DNA of 17,030 nucleotides from NCBI GenBank assembly GCA_937895825.1, contig CALBKP010000112.1:1-17030 (forward strand), read 5' to 3'. The notes under the pieces are model-generated. The model had not been told where the DNA came from. It saw only the letters and a list, made by a program, of their open reading frames with translations, and did no database searches. Position numbers and translations under genes: made by a program. Positions 1 through 7,086 of the stretch are shown piece after piece. The DNA comes from an uncultured Alistipes sp. Lineage in GTDB: Bacteria > Bacteroidota > Bacteroidia > Bacteroidales > Rikenellaceae. Position 1 is the first letter of the stretch; every line of letters starts with the position of its first letter.

Positions 1-140
1 GCTCGGGCTCTGCGGGAAGCTCACCACCGAGAGCCACCGTCGCCTTCGCAAACTTAGCTGCTTTATCCTCCGATGCCTTAGGCTGCTCGGGCTCTGCGGG
101 AAGCTCACCACCGAGAGCCACCGTCGCCTTCGCAAACTTT
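1..140 (-). repeat. 84-bp tandem repeat inside the zinc-ribbon gene
   Basis: Bases 1-55 and 85-139 are identical, giving a period of 84 bp (28 codons). The intervening parts (56-84 and 140 onward) still align with several substitutions. The period keeps the reading frame, so the unit adds or removes 28 residues at a time. Further copies may lie beyond the left edge of the window. Confidence 0.9.
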
Positions 141-721
141 GCGGCCTTATCCTCTGATGCAGGAAGAACTGACTCCTCAACACCCATGGCAACTGTTACA
201 TTTGCCATCATAGCTGGCTCGCGCTGCTCCTCAGCTACTGTATCCTTACTAATTGGCTGTGAATCGGCCACCTTCTTAGTTCTGATGGTTGCACCGCAGT
301 TGGGACAATACTCCATATCGCCAGAGATGGGATAACAGCACTTAGGACACGACGACTCCTCGCTATCTAACTGCAACTCTGCCCTTGCATCCATCACCGT
401 TGCCGCCAAATTCTTCTTCTTGGCCTTCGATTCCATATTGGGAAGCGATACACCCTTTGCACCAACTGCAATGGTTGCCATCATAGGCTTCGGATGAGAC
501 TCCTCCTTAGGCTCCTCGACAACGGGTGCCACTGGCTCCTCGGGAGCAGCAACCTCTACCGTAGGCTCTTCAACCACGGGCTCAGCCTTAGGCTCCTCGA
601 CAACGGGTGCCGACTCTTCTGCTGGAGACTCCTCAATAATATCGAAAGACTCCTCCTCGCACTTTTCACACTGCGTTGCAGAATCTAAATTAAACCATCC
701 ACAGTTATTACATCTTTTCAT
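1..721 (-). CDS. Zinc-ribbon protein with acidic linker and repeated tail (3' end outside window)
   Basis: Reading the minus strand from an ATG at 721 gives 240 uninterrupted codons that leave the window. The protein opens with a zinc-ribbon-like set of cysteines (C4, C7, C18, C21). A Glu/Pro/Val-rich linker (about 28-78) follows, then a second ribbon with CPKC and CPNC (C125, C128, C139, C142). Beyond it lies a tail of Lys/Ala-rich segments around a recurring ATVALG-type motif. The tail contains a 28-residue unit in two almost identical copies and earlier degenerate copies near T83, T108 and T176. No signal peptide is seen, so a cytoplasmic location is likely. Paired ribbons usually act as metal-stabilised binding modules, but the partner is unknown. 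The C-terminal domain, which might give the function (an FHA or other signalling domain is one possibility), lies outside the window. The gene is certain; its function is not. Confidence 0.85.
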   Translation of the reverse strand, partial: MKRCNNCGWFNLDSATQCEKCEEESFDIIEESPAEESAPVVEEPKAEPVVEEPTVEVAAPEEPVAPVVEEPKEESHPKPMMATIAVGAKGVSLPNMESKAKKKNLAATVMDARAELQLDSEESSCPKCCYPISGDMEYCPNCGATIRTKKVADSQPISKDTVAEEQREPAMMANVTVAMGVEESVLPASEDKAAKFAKATVALGGELPAEPEQPKASEDKAAKFAKATVALGGELPAEPE

Positions 722-1026
722 ATCGTTTGGCGTTACGTCAGTTTCATCACTATACACACATACGGGGCATGATCACCACAACCCTACAACACATACCCAC
801 ATACACGTCTATTATATTTGCGTTATCCAAATCCTTAGTTTACAAACTAAAGACCTTACATACGCAATATGCTCAGTTCAAATAACTTAAGACAACGGCA
901 CAAAGGCCGTTAAACAAAATAAACTAATGATTATACCTTGTCCAACTATATATCCCCAATATAATGGGTCCGGCACGCATTTGATATTGTGTTAGTAGCC
1001 ACACCTTTGGGTGTTGGGGGTTAATC
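722..1026 (-). other. Long structured 5' leader or possible separate small RNA
   Basis: This is the stretch between the predicted start of transcription and the zinc-ribbon ATG. On the minus strand it can form ACACC-CAAA-GGTGT, a CCCA/TGGG hairpin, AACGGC-CTTTGT-GCCGTT, and a TTAGTTT/AAACTAA hairpin. None is followed by a convincing U-run, so I see no clear terminator separating an independent RNA from the gene. I recognise no named RNA family. It could be a regulatory leader, a small RNA read through into the gene, or simply a long untranslated region. Confidence 0.35.
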
Positions 1027-1032
1027 CTTACA

Positions 1033-1062
1033 CAAAGGTAGTAAAAATTTATCAACGAACAA
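1033..1062 (-). promoter_or_regulatory. Bacteroidota-type promoter for the zinc-ribbon gene or its leader RNA
   Basis: On the minus strand a TACCTTTG box (1040-1033) matches the TAnnTTTG -7 consensus. A TTG (1062-1060) lies 19 bp upstream at the -33 position. Transcription would start near 1026, leaving an unusually long leader of about 300 nt before the ATG at 721. Confidence 0.6.
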
Positions 1063-1205
1063 GTGTTACACAATTTTTTTTTGCATGAACGCTATTCGAT
1101 ATTTTTGTGGTAAATTTACACTACAAGAGAAATATGGTTCTTTGTAAATAATACTCGCTTATATACAAGACTCCAGTACGCTCTACTCCCTACATTTACC
1201 TATTT
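1063..1205. other. Non-coding spacer with no recognisable gene
   Basis: This is AT-rich sequence without a credible reading frame. The only item of note is a TTGTGGTAAA at 1105-1114 on the plus strand. It resembles the repeated motif found between the LytTR and fabH promoters. Confidence 0.5.
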
Positions 1206-1292
1206 ATCGGCAGCTTATCCAATCATAACAAAAAAGATCGTACTCAAAAGCACGATCTTTAAACAATTATAAAATACCATCTTGCACAGCAC
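1206..1292. repeat. Direct repeat, left copy (tRNA-flanking segment)
   Basis: This 87-bp segment is nearly identical to 1544-1630 (offset 338 bp), with a small cluster of mismatches around 1221-1224 and one near 1287. It includes a complete terminator hairpin. Beyond it the similarity weakens but resumes in a short tRNA-like fragment near 1322-1340, so the duplicated unit probably reached into the tRNA gene. Confidence 0.9.
1227..1260 (-). terminator. Duplicated intrinsic terminator (left copy)
   Basis: The inverted repeat AAAGATCGT/ACGATCTTT (1233-1241 and 1252-1260) is followed on the minus strand by a run of U residues (1232-1227). It is a copy of the terminator at 1568-1598, but no intact gene lies directly upstream of it. 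Confidence 0.65.
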
Positions 1293-1321
1293 ATGCTGGA
1301 CTACCTCGATTAGCACCTGCT

Positions 1322-1345
1322 GGCACCCTGGGGACTCGAACGGCT
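1322..1345 (-). pseudogene. Fragment resembling the 3' end of tRNA-Thr
   Basis: On the minus strand this stretch carries TTCGAGTCCCC followed by a GGTGCCAG-type flank. It matches the T-loop and 3' flank of the intact tRNA-Thr (1669-1741). The acceptor sequence is shortened, and the D arm and anticodon arm are absent, so no tRNA can form. It sits at the edge of the duplicated segment and is best read as a decayed partial copy. Confidence 0.5.
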
Positions 1346-1543
1346 TTAGCCGTAGAGCCGATACCTTAAAAAAATAGCGCAGTCACGGAGTGACGAGCAA
1401 TAAATATTAACATTATCGGCTCAACCCCTACCCTGTGAGCAGTTGCCTCAAGGCTGGGATAAGCTTGTGCTTTGCGCCGTGGGGAATAATGTTTGCTGGG
1501 GGCTTGCACACATGCGAACATTACTCTCCACGTCTGCCGATAA
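1346..1543. other. Non-coding interval between the two repeat copies
   Basis: The interval contains small inverted repeats, CGGCTTTAGCCG near 1339-1350 and GTCAC-GGA-GTGAC near 1382-1394. The inverted copy of the CTGCCGATAAATCGGCAG palindrome lies at its right edge. A 67-codon minus-strand frame crosses it but has no recognisable features. It is probably part of a dispersed non-coding repeat. Confidence 0.4.
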
Positions 1544-1630
1544 ATCGGCAGCTTATCCCATAATAACAAAAAAGATCGTACTCAAAAGCACGATCTTTAA
1601 ACAATTATAAAATACCATCTTGCATAGCAC
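1544..1630. repeat. Direct repeat, right copy (downstream of tRNA-Thr)
   Basis: This is the right-hand partner of the segment at 1206-1292. It lies immediately downstream (minus sense) of the intact tRNA-Thr and contains that gene's terminator, so it is probably the original from which the left copy derived. Confidence 0.9.
1568..1598 (-). terminator. Intrinsic terminator of tRNA-Thr
   Basis: Downstream of the tRNA on the minus strand, AAAGATCGT and ACGATCTTT form a 9-bp stem. It can extend by about three pairs into the loop, and a short U-run follows. Its place about 70 nt after the tRNA 3' end fits termination of that transcript. Confidence 0.75.
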
Positions 1631-1668
1631 CTGATTGACTATACTGCATAGCACCCTCTGGCACCTTG

Positions 1669-1741
1669 AGCCTTGAGGGGGACTCGAACCCCCGACCCCT
1701 TCATTACGAATGAAGTGCTCTACCGACTGAGCTATTAAGGC
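1669..1741 (-). tRNA. tRNA-Thr (anticodon CGT)
   Basis: The 73-nt minus-strand sequence folds as a cloverleaf. The D stem is GCTC/GAGC and the anticodon stem is CTTCA/TGAAG around the loop TTCGTAA, giving anticodon CGT, which reads ACG (Thr). The T stem is GGGGG/CCCCC around TTCGAGT. The acceptor strands GCCTTAA and TCAAGGC pair except at 6-67, which is A-C. The discriminator base is T, and CCA is not encoded. A terminator lies downstream. Confidence 0.93.
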
Positions 1742-1793
1742 AACCTAATGGTCAAACTTTGGGTTTGACGGTGCAAATATCGCAAAATTTTAT

Positions 1794-1801
1794 TAATTTC
1801 G
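1794..1801 (+). promoter_or_regulatory. Probable -7 box of cstA
   Basis: TAATTTCG differs from TAnnTTTG at one base. It ends 26 bp before the cstA ATG, the same distance seen for several other genes here. No good -33 box is visible at the expected spacing. Confidence 0.4.
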
Positions 1802-1827
1802 CACCATTAACCTAAAAAAATTGTGTT

Positions 1828-3261
1828 ATGATAACGTTTTTTATCTGTCTTGTGGTGCTCGTTGCCGCTTATTTCTTATACGGAGGTCTTCTCGACCGCG
1901 TTGTCAAAATCGACGATAAAGCCGATGTGCCATCTAAAACTCTTTATGATGGTGTAGACTATATTCCACTGCCCCGCTGGCGTATATTCCTTATCCAGCT
2001 TCTGAACATCGCAGGCACAGGCCCCATCTTCGGAGCTATCCTTGGTGCATGTTACGGCCCCGTGGCGTTCCTATGGATCACTTTGGGCGGTATCTTTATG
2101 GGCGCTATGCACGACTACATGTCGGGCGTTATCTCTTTACGCAATGGCGGCAAGAGCCTACCCGAGATTATTGGTAAATACCTTGGTGGTGGCATGCGTA
2201 AGTTCTCATTGGTGATGATACCTATCCTAATGGTATTGGTTGGTGGCGTATTCATCGTAACCCCATCGAAGATTCTTAGCTCGATGACCGATATACCCTA
2301 CCTCTGGTGGGTGGGTATAGTTATCGCCTACTACTTCATAGCAACTATTATGCCCGTGGATAAGATCATCGGCAAAATATACCCAATCTTCGGTGCAGCA
2401 CTTATCTTTATGGCCTTGGGTATGCTCTACGTTATTGTCTTTGGCGACTATCATCTTCCAGAGCTCACTTCAGTAGAGAATATGCACTATAACGCCGATA
2501 ATCTACCTATCATACCTACGCTCTTTATAAGCATCGCCTGCGGTGCTATCTCGGGCTTCCATGCCACGCAGTCCCCGCTTATGGCGCGCTGTATGACTAA
2601 CGAGAAGCAGTCACGACCTATATTCTTCGGAGCGATGATCTCGGAGTCTATCATAGCCCTTATCTGGGCAGCTATCGCCATGGCTTTCTTTGGTGGCGTT
2701 GAGGAACTTAACTCATGGATGCATAGCAATGGCAACGATGCCGGCCTTGCCGTATCAACAATATCGGTTACTACGCTTGGCATATTTGGTAGCATCCTTG
2801 CTCTCTTAGGTGTCGTTGCTGCCCCTATCACCTCTGGCGACACGGCCTTCCGCTCGGCACGACTTATTGTTGCCGACATGCTTAACTATGATCAGCGACC
2901 AATACTTAATCGTCTGCTTGTCAGCGTCCCTCTCTTCGCCATAGGCATAGGTATCGCCTTTATTGACTTCGACGTTATCTGGCGTTACTTCGCATGGTCA
3001 AACCAGACACTCTCGGTAATTACGCTCTGGATGATAACCTCATGGCTTATGCGCCGCAAGAGTAAGTTCTCTATCCTTGCCCTTATTCCCGCAATCTTTA
3101 TGACCTATATATGCTCATCGTTCGTGTTTGTATCTAATCAGTTTATAGGCATGGGTGCGTGTGACTTAGCATATATCTATGGAGGTGGTGCTACGGCTAT
3201 CATCGCTGGACTTATGATGGTACTTATTAGACGAGGAATACGCAATGGAGGTGAGATTTAA
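1828..3261 (+). CDS. cstA: CstA-family carbon starvation transporter, short form
   Basis: This polytopic inner-membrane protein of 477 residues belongs to the CstA family. Members import peptides or pyruvate when carbon is limiting. The family blocks are clear: GTGPIFGAILGACYGP followed by FMGAMHDYMSG (about 63-110), FHATQSPLMARCMTNE in the middle, and APITSGDTAFRSARL in the C-terminal half. About a dozen hydrophobic segments run from an N-terminal anchor (1-19) to one near 450-470. It is much shorter than the E. coli protein of about 700 residues, a length I associate with the Bacteroidota form. The ATG at 1828 begins the first membrane segment directly. Its stop overlaps the next gene by 17 bp, so the two are probably translationally coupled. 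The substrate cannot be decided from the sequence. Confidence 0.95.
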   Translation: MITFFICLVVLVAAYFLYGGLLDRVVKIDDKADVPSKTLYDGVDYIPLPRWRIFLIQLLNIAGTGPIFGAILGACYGPVAFLWITLGGIFMGAMHDYMSGVISLRNGGKSLPEIIGKYLGGGMRKFSLVMIPILMVLVGGVFIVTPSKILSSMTDIPYLWWVGIVIAYYFIATIMPVDKIIGKIYPIFGAALIFMALGMLYVIVFGDYHLPELTSVENMHYNADNLPIIPTLFISIACGAISGFHATQSPLMARCMTNEKQSRPIFFGAMISESIIALIWAAIAMAFFGGVEELNSWMHSNGNDAGLAVSTISVTTLGIFGSILALLGVVAAPITSGDTAFRSARLIVADMLNYDQRPILNRLLVSVPLFAIGIGIAFIDFDVIWRYFAWSNQTLSVITLWMITSWLMRRKSKFSILALIPAIFMTYICSSFVFVSNQFIGMGACDLAYIYGGGATAIIAGLMMVLIRRGIRNGGEI

Positions 3262-3931
3262 CCCTACGCCCGAACAGACCTTTGAGCTTGAGGGTCACGG
3301 CAAATATAACTTCACAAAGCACCACGACAACATAGAGCATCTTGTTGCCGAGGGTCGATATACCGATGCTTGCGAGGCACGCTACGAGGCCTTTCAGCTC
3401 CTTGCCGAGGCATTACCCGAAGATGAGGCTATGCCTCTATGCTGGGATCATAGTAATAGTCGTGCCGCATTGAGTATTCTCTATGGCTCAGCAGTGGATC
3501 ACTTTCGCATAGGAGACTTAGAGATGACTATGGCACAGTTGGAGATGCTCCTTGAGTGCGACCCTGAGGACCACTTTGAGGGCATCAACCTATTGGCCTT
3601 GTGCTATATAGCTACTGAAGAGTGGGAGGCATTCGAAGAGATCGTTATCGACCTTACTGATAAGTCGGCAGAGGCTGTTATTGCTCGCTTATGGGCTACG
3701 TTTATGCGTGACGGCAAACTCGATAAGGAACTCATGAACTTGCTACGCTCGCGCCATAAAGCATACTACGCGGAGCTTACTGCCAATGAGCATCCCGACG
3801 ATGAGAGCTATCGCCGCGATATATTGTCAGAACGTCCATCTCAGGCGGCCGAAGCCCGCGAATGGTGGCTGCTCACAGAGCCACTATGGAGTGAGTTTCC
3901 AGAGTTTGTGGATAGAATTAGTAATGAGTAA
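3245..3931 (+). CDS. TPR-like helical-repeat protein coupled to cstA
   Basis: This soluble, acidic protein of 228 residues has no signal peptide or membrane segment. The region about 25-165 is made of amphipathic helix pairs. One example, around 88-125, has a helix with MAQLEMLLECDPED followed by INLLALCYIATEEWEAF, the spacing typical of tetratricopeptide repeats. The N-terminal part and the Trp-rich C-terminus (EWWLLTEPLWSEFPEF) are not assignable. The start at 3245 lies inside the end of cstA, so translation is likely coupled and the protein may assist or regulate the transporter. That role is inferred only from position. In enterobacteria the neighbour of CstA is a small YbdD-type protein, which this does not resemble. 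A terminator follows at 4030-4074. Confidence 0.85.
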   Translation: MEVRFNPTPEQTFELEGHGKYNFTKHHDNIEHLVAEGRYTDACEARYEAFQLLAEALPEDEAMPLCWDHSNSRAALSILYGSAVDHFRIGDLEMTMAQLEMLLECDPEDHFEGINLLALCYIATEEWEAFEEIVIDLTDKSAEAVIARLWATFMRDGKLDKELMNLLRSRHKAYYAELTANEHPDDESYRRDILSERPSQAAEAREWWLLTEPLWSEFPEFVDRISNE

Positions 3932-4029
3932 ATAGAAGAGAGTAATTAGTAATAAACTTTAAAAAACAACATTCGGTATAGCACTCTTAATTTGTTATAA
4001 CAAGAAGTTAGGCTTGTGTATAATAAAAG

Positions 4030-4074
4030 AAATGACCACGGGATAGTATTTAGACGTACAGCCCGTGGTCATTT
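4030..4074. terminator. Bidirectional terminator between convergent operons
   Basis: AAATGACCACGGG (4030-4042) and CCCGTGGTCATTT (4062-4074) form a perfect 13-bp stem around a 19-nt loop. Its A-rich left flank and T-rich right flank allow function in both directions. It separates the cstA operon from the ABC exporter gene. Confidence 0.85.
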
Positions 4075-4118
4075 AATCTTTTGGAATATACCAATGATTA
4101 ACCTCTTATCACAACAAA

Positions 4119-5957
4119 TTATGTGAAGGATTGCATCTCTATTAAGTGCGCATAAATACCACCCTTGTCGAGAAGTTCTTGATGTGTACCCTGCTCGGCT
4201 ACACGACCCTGATCAATAACATAGATGCGGTCAGCATTGTAGATGGTGCTCAGACGATGGGCGATGACGATAGATGTACGACCCTCAAGTAGCTTGGTCA
4301 GTGCCTCCTGCACGAGCTTCTCGCTCTCGGTATCAAGGGCAGATGTTGCCTCGTCGAGGATAAGAATCTCAGGGTTCTTAAGCACAGCACGTGCTATGCT
4401 AAGACGCTGACGCTGACCACCTGAAAGTTTCGTGCCACGATCACCAATATTTGTATCGTAACCCTCGGGGCTCTCCATAATGAAACCATGAGCATTAGCT
4501 ACCTTCGATGCCTCGACAACCTCGTCGTGCGTAGCCGTAGGGCGACCCATAAGGATATTACCCTCGATACTATCATTGAATAGCACAGTCTCTTGCGACA
4601 CTATGCTCATCTTCTGTCGAAGTGACTCCTGCTTGTAGTTTTGCACAGGTACACCGTCAAATAACACCTCGCCAGCAGTGACATCGTAGAAGCGTGGCAC
4701 AAGCTCGCTAAGCGTAGACTTACCACCACCCGAAGCACCAACCAACGCCACTGTCTCACCCTTACGAATCTTTATATTTACATTGTTAATAACCTCACGG
4801 TCGCCATCATACGAGAAGTGTACGTTGCGTAACTCGATAGACTCCTTCAAACCCTCGAACTCTCGGGCATCATCCTTATCCTTAACACCACTCTCAGAGT
4901 CGATAATGGTGAAGATACGCTCACCCGCTGCCACACCCTGGTTGATATTTGCAAACTGGTCAATAAATGAACGCAAGGGGCGTGTAATCTGCGAGAATGC
5001 CGCTATAAAGGCTATAAAACCAGCACCTGTAACCATACCGCCATCAACGAGCGTACCACCAAACACAAGGATAACGGCAACGGCAGTGATGCCGAGGAAC
5101 TCGCTCATGGGTGACGCTAACTGCTGGCGGCGTGCCATAGAGATAAGTATGCGCGAGAGGTCGGCATTCATCCTCTTAAACTTCTTAGCGATAAATCCAG
5201 AGGCATTATAACCCTTAACTATCTTCATGCCCGAGAGTGTCTCGTCGAGCACCGATACCATATCTGCCATGCGCTCCTGACCACGCTTAGCTGGATGACG
5301 CAGACGCTTGACAATGCTACCGATGACAACACCCACGATAGGGAGGAAGATAACGGCAAATAATGATAACTGCCACGATATACCAATCATCAACGTAAGG
5401 TAGCCGATAATAAGGAATGGATCGCGGAATGCCACCTGGAGGGTATTGGTGATACAGAACTGCACAACCATAACATCCTGCGTGATCTTCGACATAATGT
5501 CTCCCTTGCGCTGGTCACTGAAATAGCCAACGTTCATATCTACCACATGCGAGAACATCTCATCACGCATTCGCTGTACGGTGTTTATACGAAGGCTCTC
5601 AACGGTCATTGCCGCCGCATAGCGGAATAAGTTACTTAGCAGATTCATACATACCGTAACACCACCCAGCAGACCCAAGAACTTAACATTCGAAAAGCTC
5701 TCTCCAACAAAAATAGTATATAGGTAAGATAGTATATCGTTGAATCCCTGCTGGTTCAGCTCGATAGCAGGAAACGTATAGATAGGCTCAAACTGGAAAC
5801 CACCATCCGTAGCAAACATAGCATTAAGGATGGGGATAATCATTGCATAGTTGAACGTGTTGAATATGGCGTGCAACGCTGCAAAGAGAAAATATGGTAT
5901 AGTGTAACGGCTTAGTGGCCGCGCAAAGTTAAGTAAACGGAAATATGTCTTAATCAT
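4119..5957 (-). CDS. MsbA-type ABC exporter (fused membrane and ATPase domains)
   Basis: This 612-residue half-transporter would act as a homodimer in the inner membrane. The N-terminal part (about 1-340) carries six hydrophobic segments of the type 1 exporter fold. The C-terminal ATPase domain shows Walker A GASGGGKST (407-415), a Q-loop region (IVSQETVLF), the signature LSGGQRQRLS (from 511), Walker B ILILDEATSALD and the H-loop motif IVIAHRLST. The length matches MsbA/lipid-exporter and multidrug half-transporters. The substrate could be lipid A-core, another lipid or a drug, and sequence alone does not settle this. It lies 68 bp downstream of nrnA on the same strand with no strong terminator between, so the two may share a transcript. 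No key residue is missing. Confidence 0.95.
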   Translation of the reverse strand: MIKTYFRLLNFARPLSRYTIPYFLFAALHAIFNTFNYAMIIPILNAMFATDGGFQFEPIYTFPAIELNQQGFNDILSYLYTIFVGESFSNVKFLGLLGGVTVCMNLLSNLFRYAAAMTVESLRINTVQRMRDEMFSHVVDMNVGYFSDQRKGDIMSKITQDVMVVQFCITNTLQVAFRDPFLIIGYLTLMIGISWQLSLFAVIFLPIVGVVIGSIVKRLRHPAKRGQERMADMVSVLDETLSGMKIVKGYNASGFIAKKFKRMNADLSRILISMARRQQLASPMSEFLGITAVAVILVFGGTLVDGGMVTGAGFIAFIAAFSQITRPLRSFIDQFANINQGVAAGERIFTIIDSESGVKDKDDAREFEGLKESIELRNVHFSYDGDREVINNVNIKIRKGETVALVGASGGGKSTLSELVPRFYDVTAGEVLFDGVPVQNYKQESLRQKMSIVSQETVLFNDSIEGNILMGRPTATHDEVVEASKVANAHGFIMESPEGYDTNIGDRGTKLSGGQRQRLSIARAVLKNPEILILDEATSALDTESEKLVQEALTKLLEGRTSIVIAHRLSTIYNADRIYVIDQGRVAEQGTHQELLDKGGIYAHLIEMQSFT

Positions 5958-6025
5958 TACAATATATGTTATGGTCTGTACTCATCAAAGTACAACCATT
6001 AAAAATACTCTACTCTATATCAGGT

Positions 6026-7051
6026 CTACAATCTACCCTCAGCAGCATACTCCTTAATACACTTCTCAAAGTGCTTAAGGGTCTCCTCCATAGACACGAA
6101 CGACTTACCACCGGCAGCATTCTTATGGCCACCACCATTGAAGTAACGTTGTGCGAAGATGTTGACATCTATATCTGCACGTGAGCGTAACGACACACGT
6201 ATGAAGTCGGTATGCTCGGTAAACATTGCCGATATTTTCATCTTCTTAATCGTCAGCGGGTAATTTACAAAACCCTCGGAGTCACCCTGCTGGAACCAGA
6301 AACGACGTAGCTCATCAGCCGTTAGCGACATGTGAGCCACAGTGCCGTTATGGAAGATCTTCATCTTGCGATTTATGACATATCCAAACAGGCGTGCTCG
6401 TCCCTCAGTAAACGAATTATATACGTGGTTATGTATGTCAGGGATAGAGATACCAGTCTCTGCCAACACCGAAACCATACGGAAGACATCGGGCGTAACA
6501 CTCGAGAAGGCAAAGTTACCCGTATCGGTCATCATGCCTACAAAGATATTTTCGGCCATCGTGCGCGAGATATGCTCCGCACCATACATCTGCTCGATGA
6601 TAAGAGCTACCAAATAGCAGGTACTCGAAGCTGCGGGATATGATAACATAAGGTCGAAATCCTCAGCAGGGTCAAGATGGTGGTCTATAAGCACACGCTT
6701 AGCATGCTGGTTTTCGTCTATTATATCACCGAGACCATCGAGGCGACTCATGGTATGGAAGTCGAGGCAGAAGATTATAGAAGCATTCTTGATAGCCTCC
6801 ATAGCTCTGCCATCCTTATCATTTTTATAGATTACCACCCTCTCACATCCAGGCATAAACTCCAAATAGTATGGAAATCTATTTGGTAAGATACATGTTA
6901 CGTTATGCCCTCTCTTTTCGAGAATCTCAGCCCATGCCAATGACGAACCTACGGCATCGCCATCGGGATTAGTGTGAGATAGTATCACTATTCTCTGTGG
7001 TGTAGAGAGATATCTTTCGAGCTCCTCGAGTTTACTTTTAGCTATCTGCAT
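6026..7051 (-). CDS. nrnA: NrnA-type DHH/DHHA1 phosphoesterase (nano-RNase / pAp phosphatase)
   Basis: This cytoplasmic Mn-dependent phosphoesterase of 341 residues has a DHH domain followed by DHHA1. Family members degrade very short RNAs (two to four nucleotides) from the 5' end, and many dephosphorylate 3'-phosphoadenosine 5'-phosphate. Visible motifs are SHTNPDGDAVGS (metal-binding H26, D30, D32), FCLDFH (D97), the signature DHH (123-125), MMTDTGNF (D176) and the C-terminal GGGHKNAAGG (306-315). I chose the ATG at 7051. A longer frame begins with a TTG at 7081, but that codon overlaps a good -7 box (7079-7086), so it would lie upstream of the transcript start. The ABC exporter gene follows 68 bp downstream. 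Confidence 0.93.
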   Translation of the reverse strand: MQIAKSKLEELERYLSTPQRIVILSHTNPDGDAVGSSLAWAEILEKRGHNVTCILPNRFPYYLEFMPGCERVVIYKNDKDGRAMEAIKNASIIFCLDFHTMSRLDGLGDIIDENQHAKRVLIDHHLDPAEDFDLMLSYPAASSTCYLVALIIEQMYGAEHISRTMAENIFVGMMTDTGNFAFSSVTPDVFRMVSVLAETGISIPDIHNHVYNSFTEGRARLFGYVINRKMKIFHNGTVAHMSLTADELRRFWFQQGDSEGFVNYPLTIKKMKISAMFTEHTDFIRVSLRSRADIDVNIFAQRYFNGGGHKNAAGGKSFVSMEETLKHFEKCIKEYAAEGRL

Positions 7052-7078
7052 AATTTCGAATGTTATGCTAAAACATTG

Positions 7079-7086
7079 CAAATATA
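7079..7086 (-). promoter_or_regulatory. -7 box of nrnA
   Basis: TATATTTG on the minus strand fits TAnnTTTG exactly and ends 27 bp before the nrnA ATG at 7051. No convincing -33 TTG lies at the usual distance. The box decides the start of nrnA, because it excludes the upstream TTG. Confidence 0.55.

Noticed and set aside
1..140. CRISPR array
   Set aside because: The two 84-bp-period copies are in-frame coding repeats with similar, not unique, intervening sequence.
722..1026. 6S RNA, tmRNA, SRP RNA or RNase P RNA in the zinc-ribbon leader
   Set aside because: The landmark sequences of tmRNA, SRP RNA and RNase P RNA are missing, and a 6S-like long hairpin could not be established by eye.
1366..1569. 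67-codon minus-strand frame between the tRNA-flanking repeats
   Set aside because: It runs through a palindrome and repeat DNA, has no recognisable domain and no promoter, and its end lies inside the duplicated non-coding segment.
1206..1630. Intact mobile element bounded by direct repeats
   Set aside because: Only about 250 bp lie between the repeats and they contain no integrase, transposase or credible gene. At most this is a remnant.
2227..2879. Minus-strand frames inside cstA
   Set aside because: They lie wholly antisense to a clear membrane-protein gene and show no family features.
4783..5211. 142-codon plus-strand frame within the ABC exporter gene
   Set aside because: It is antisense to the ATPase and membrane domains of a complete exporter and arises from codon bias of the real gene.
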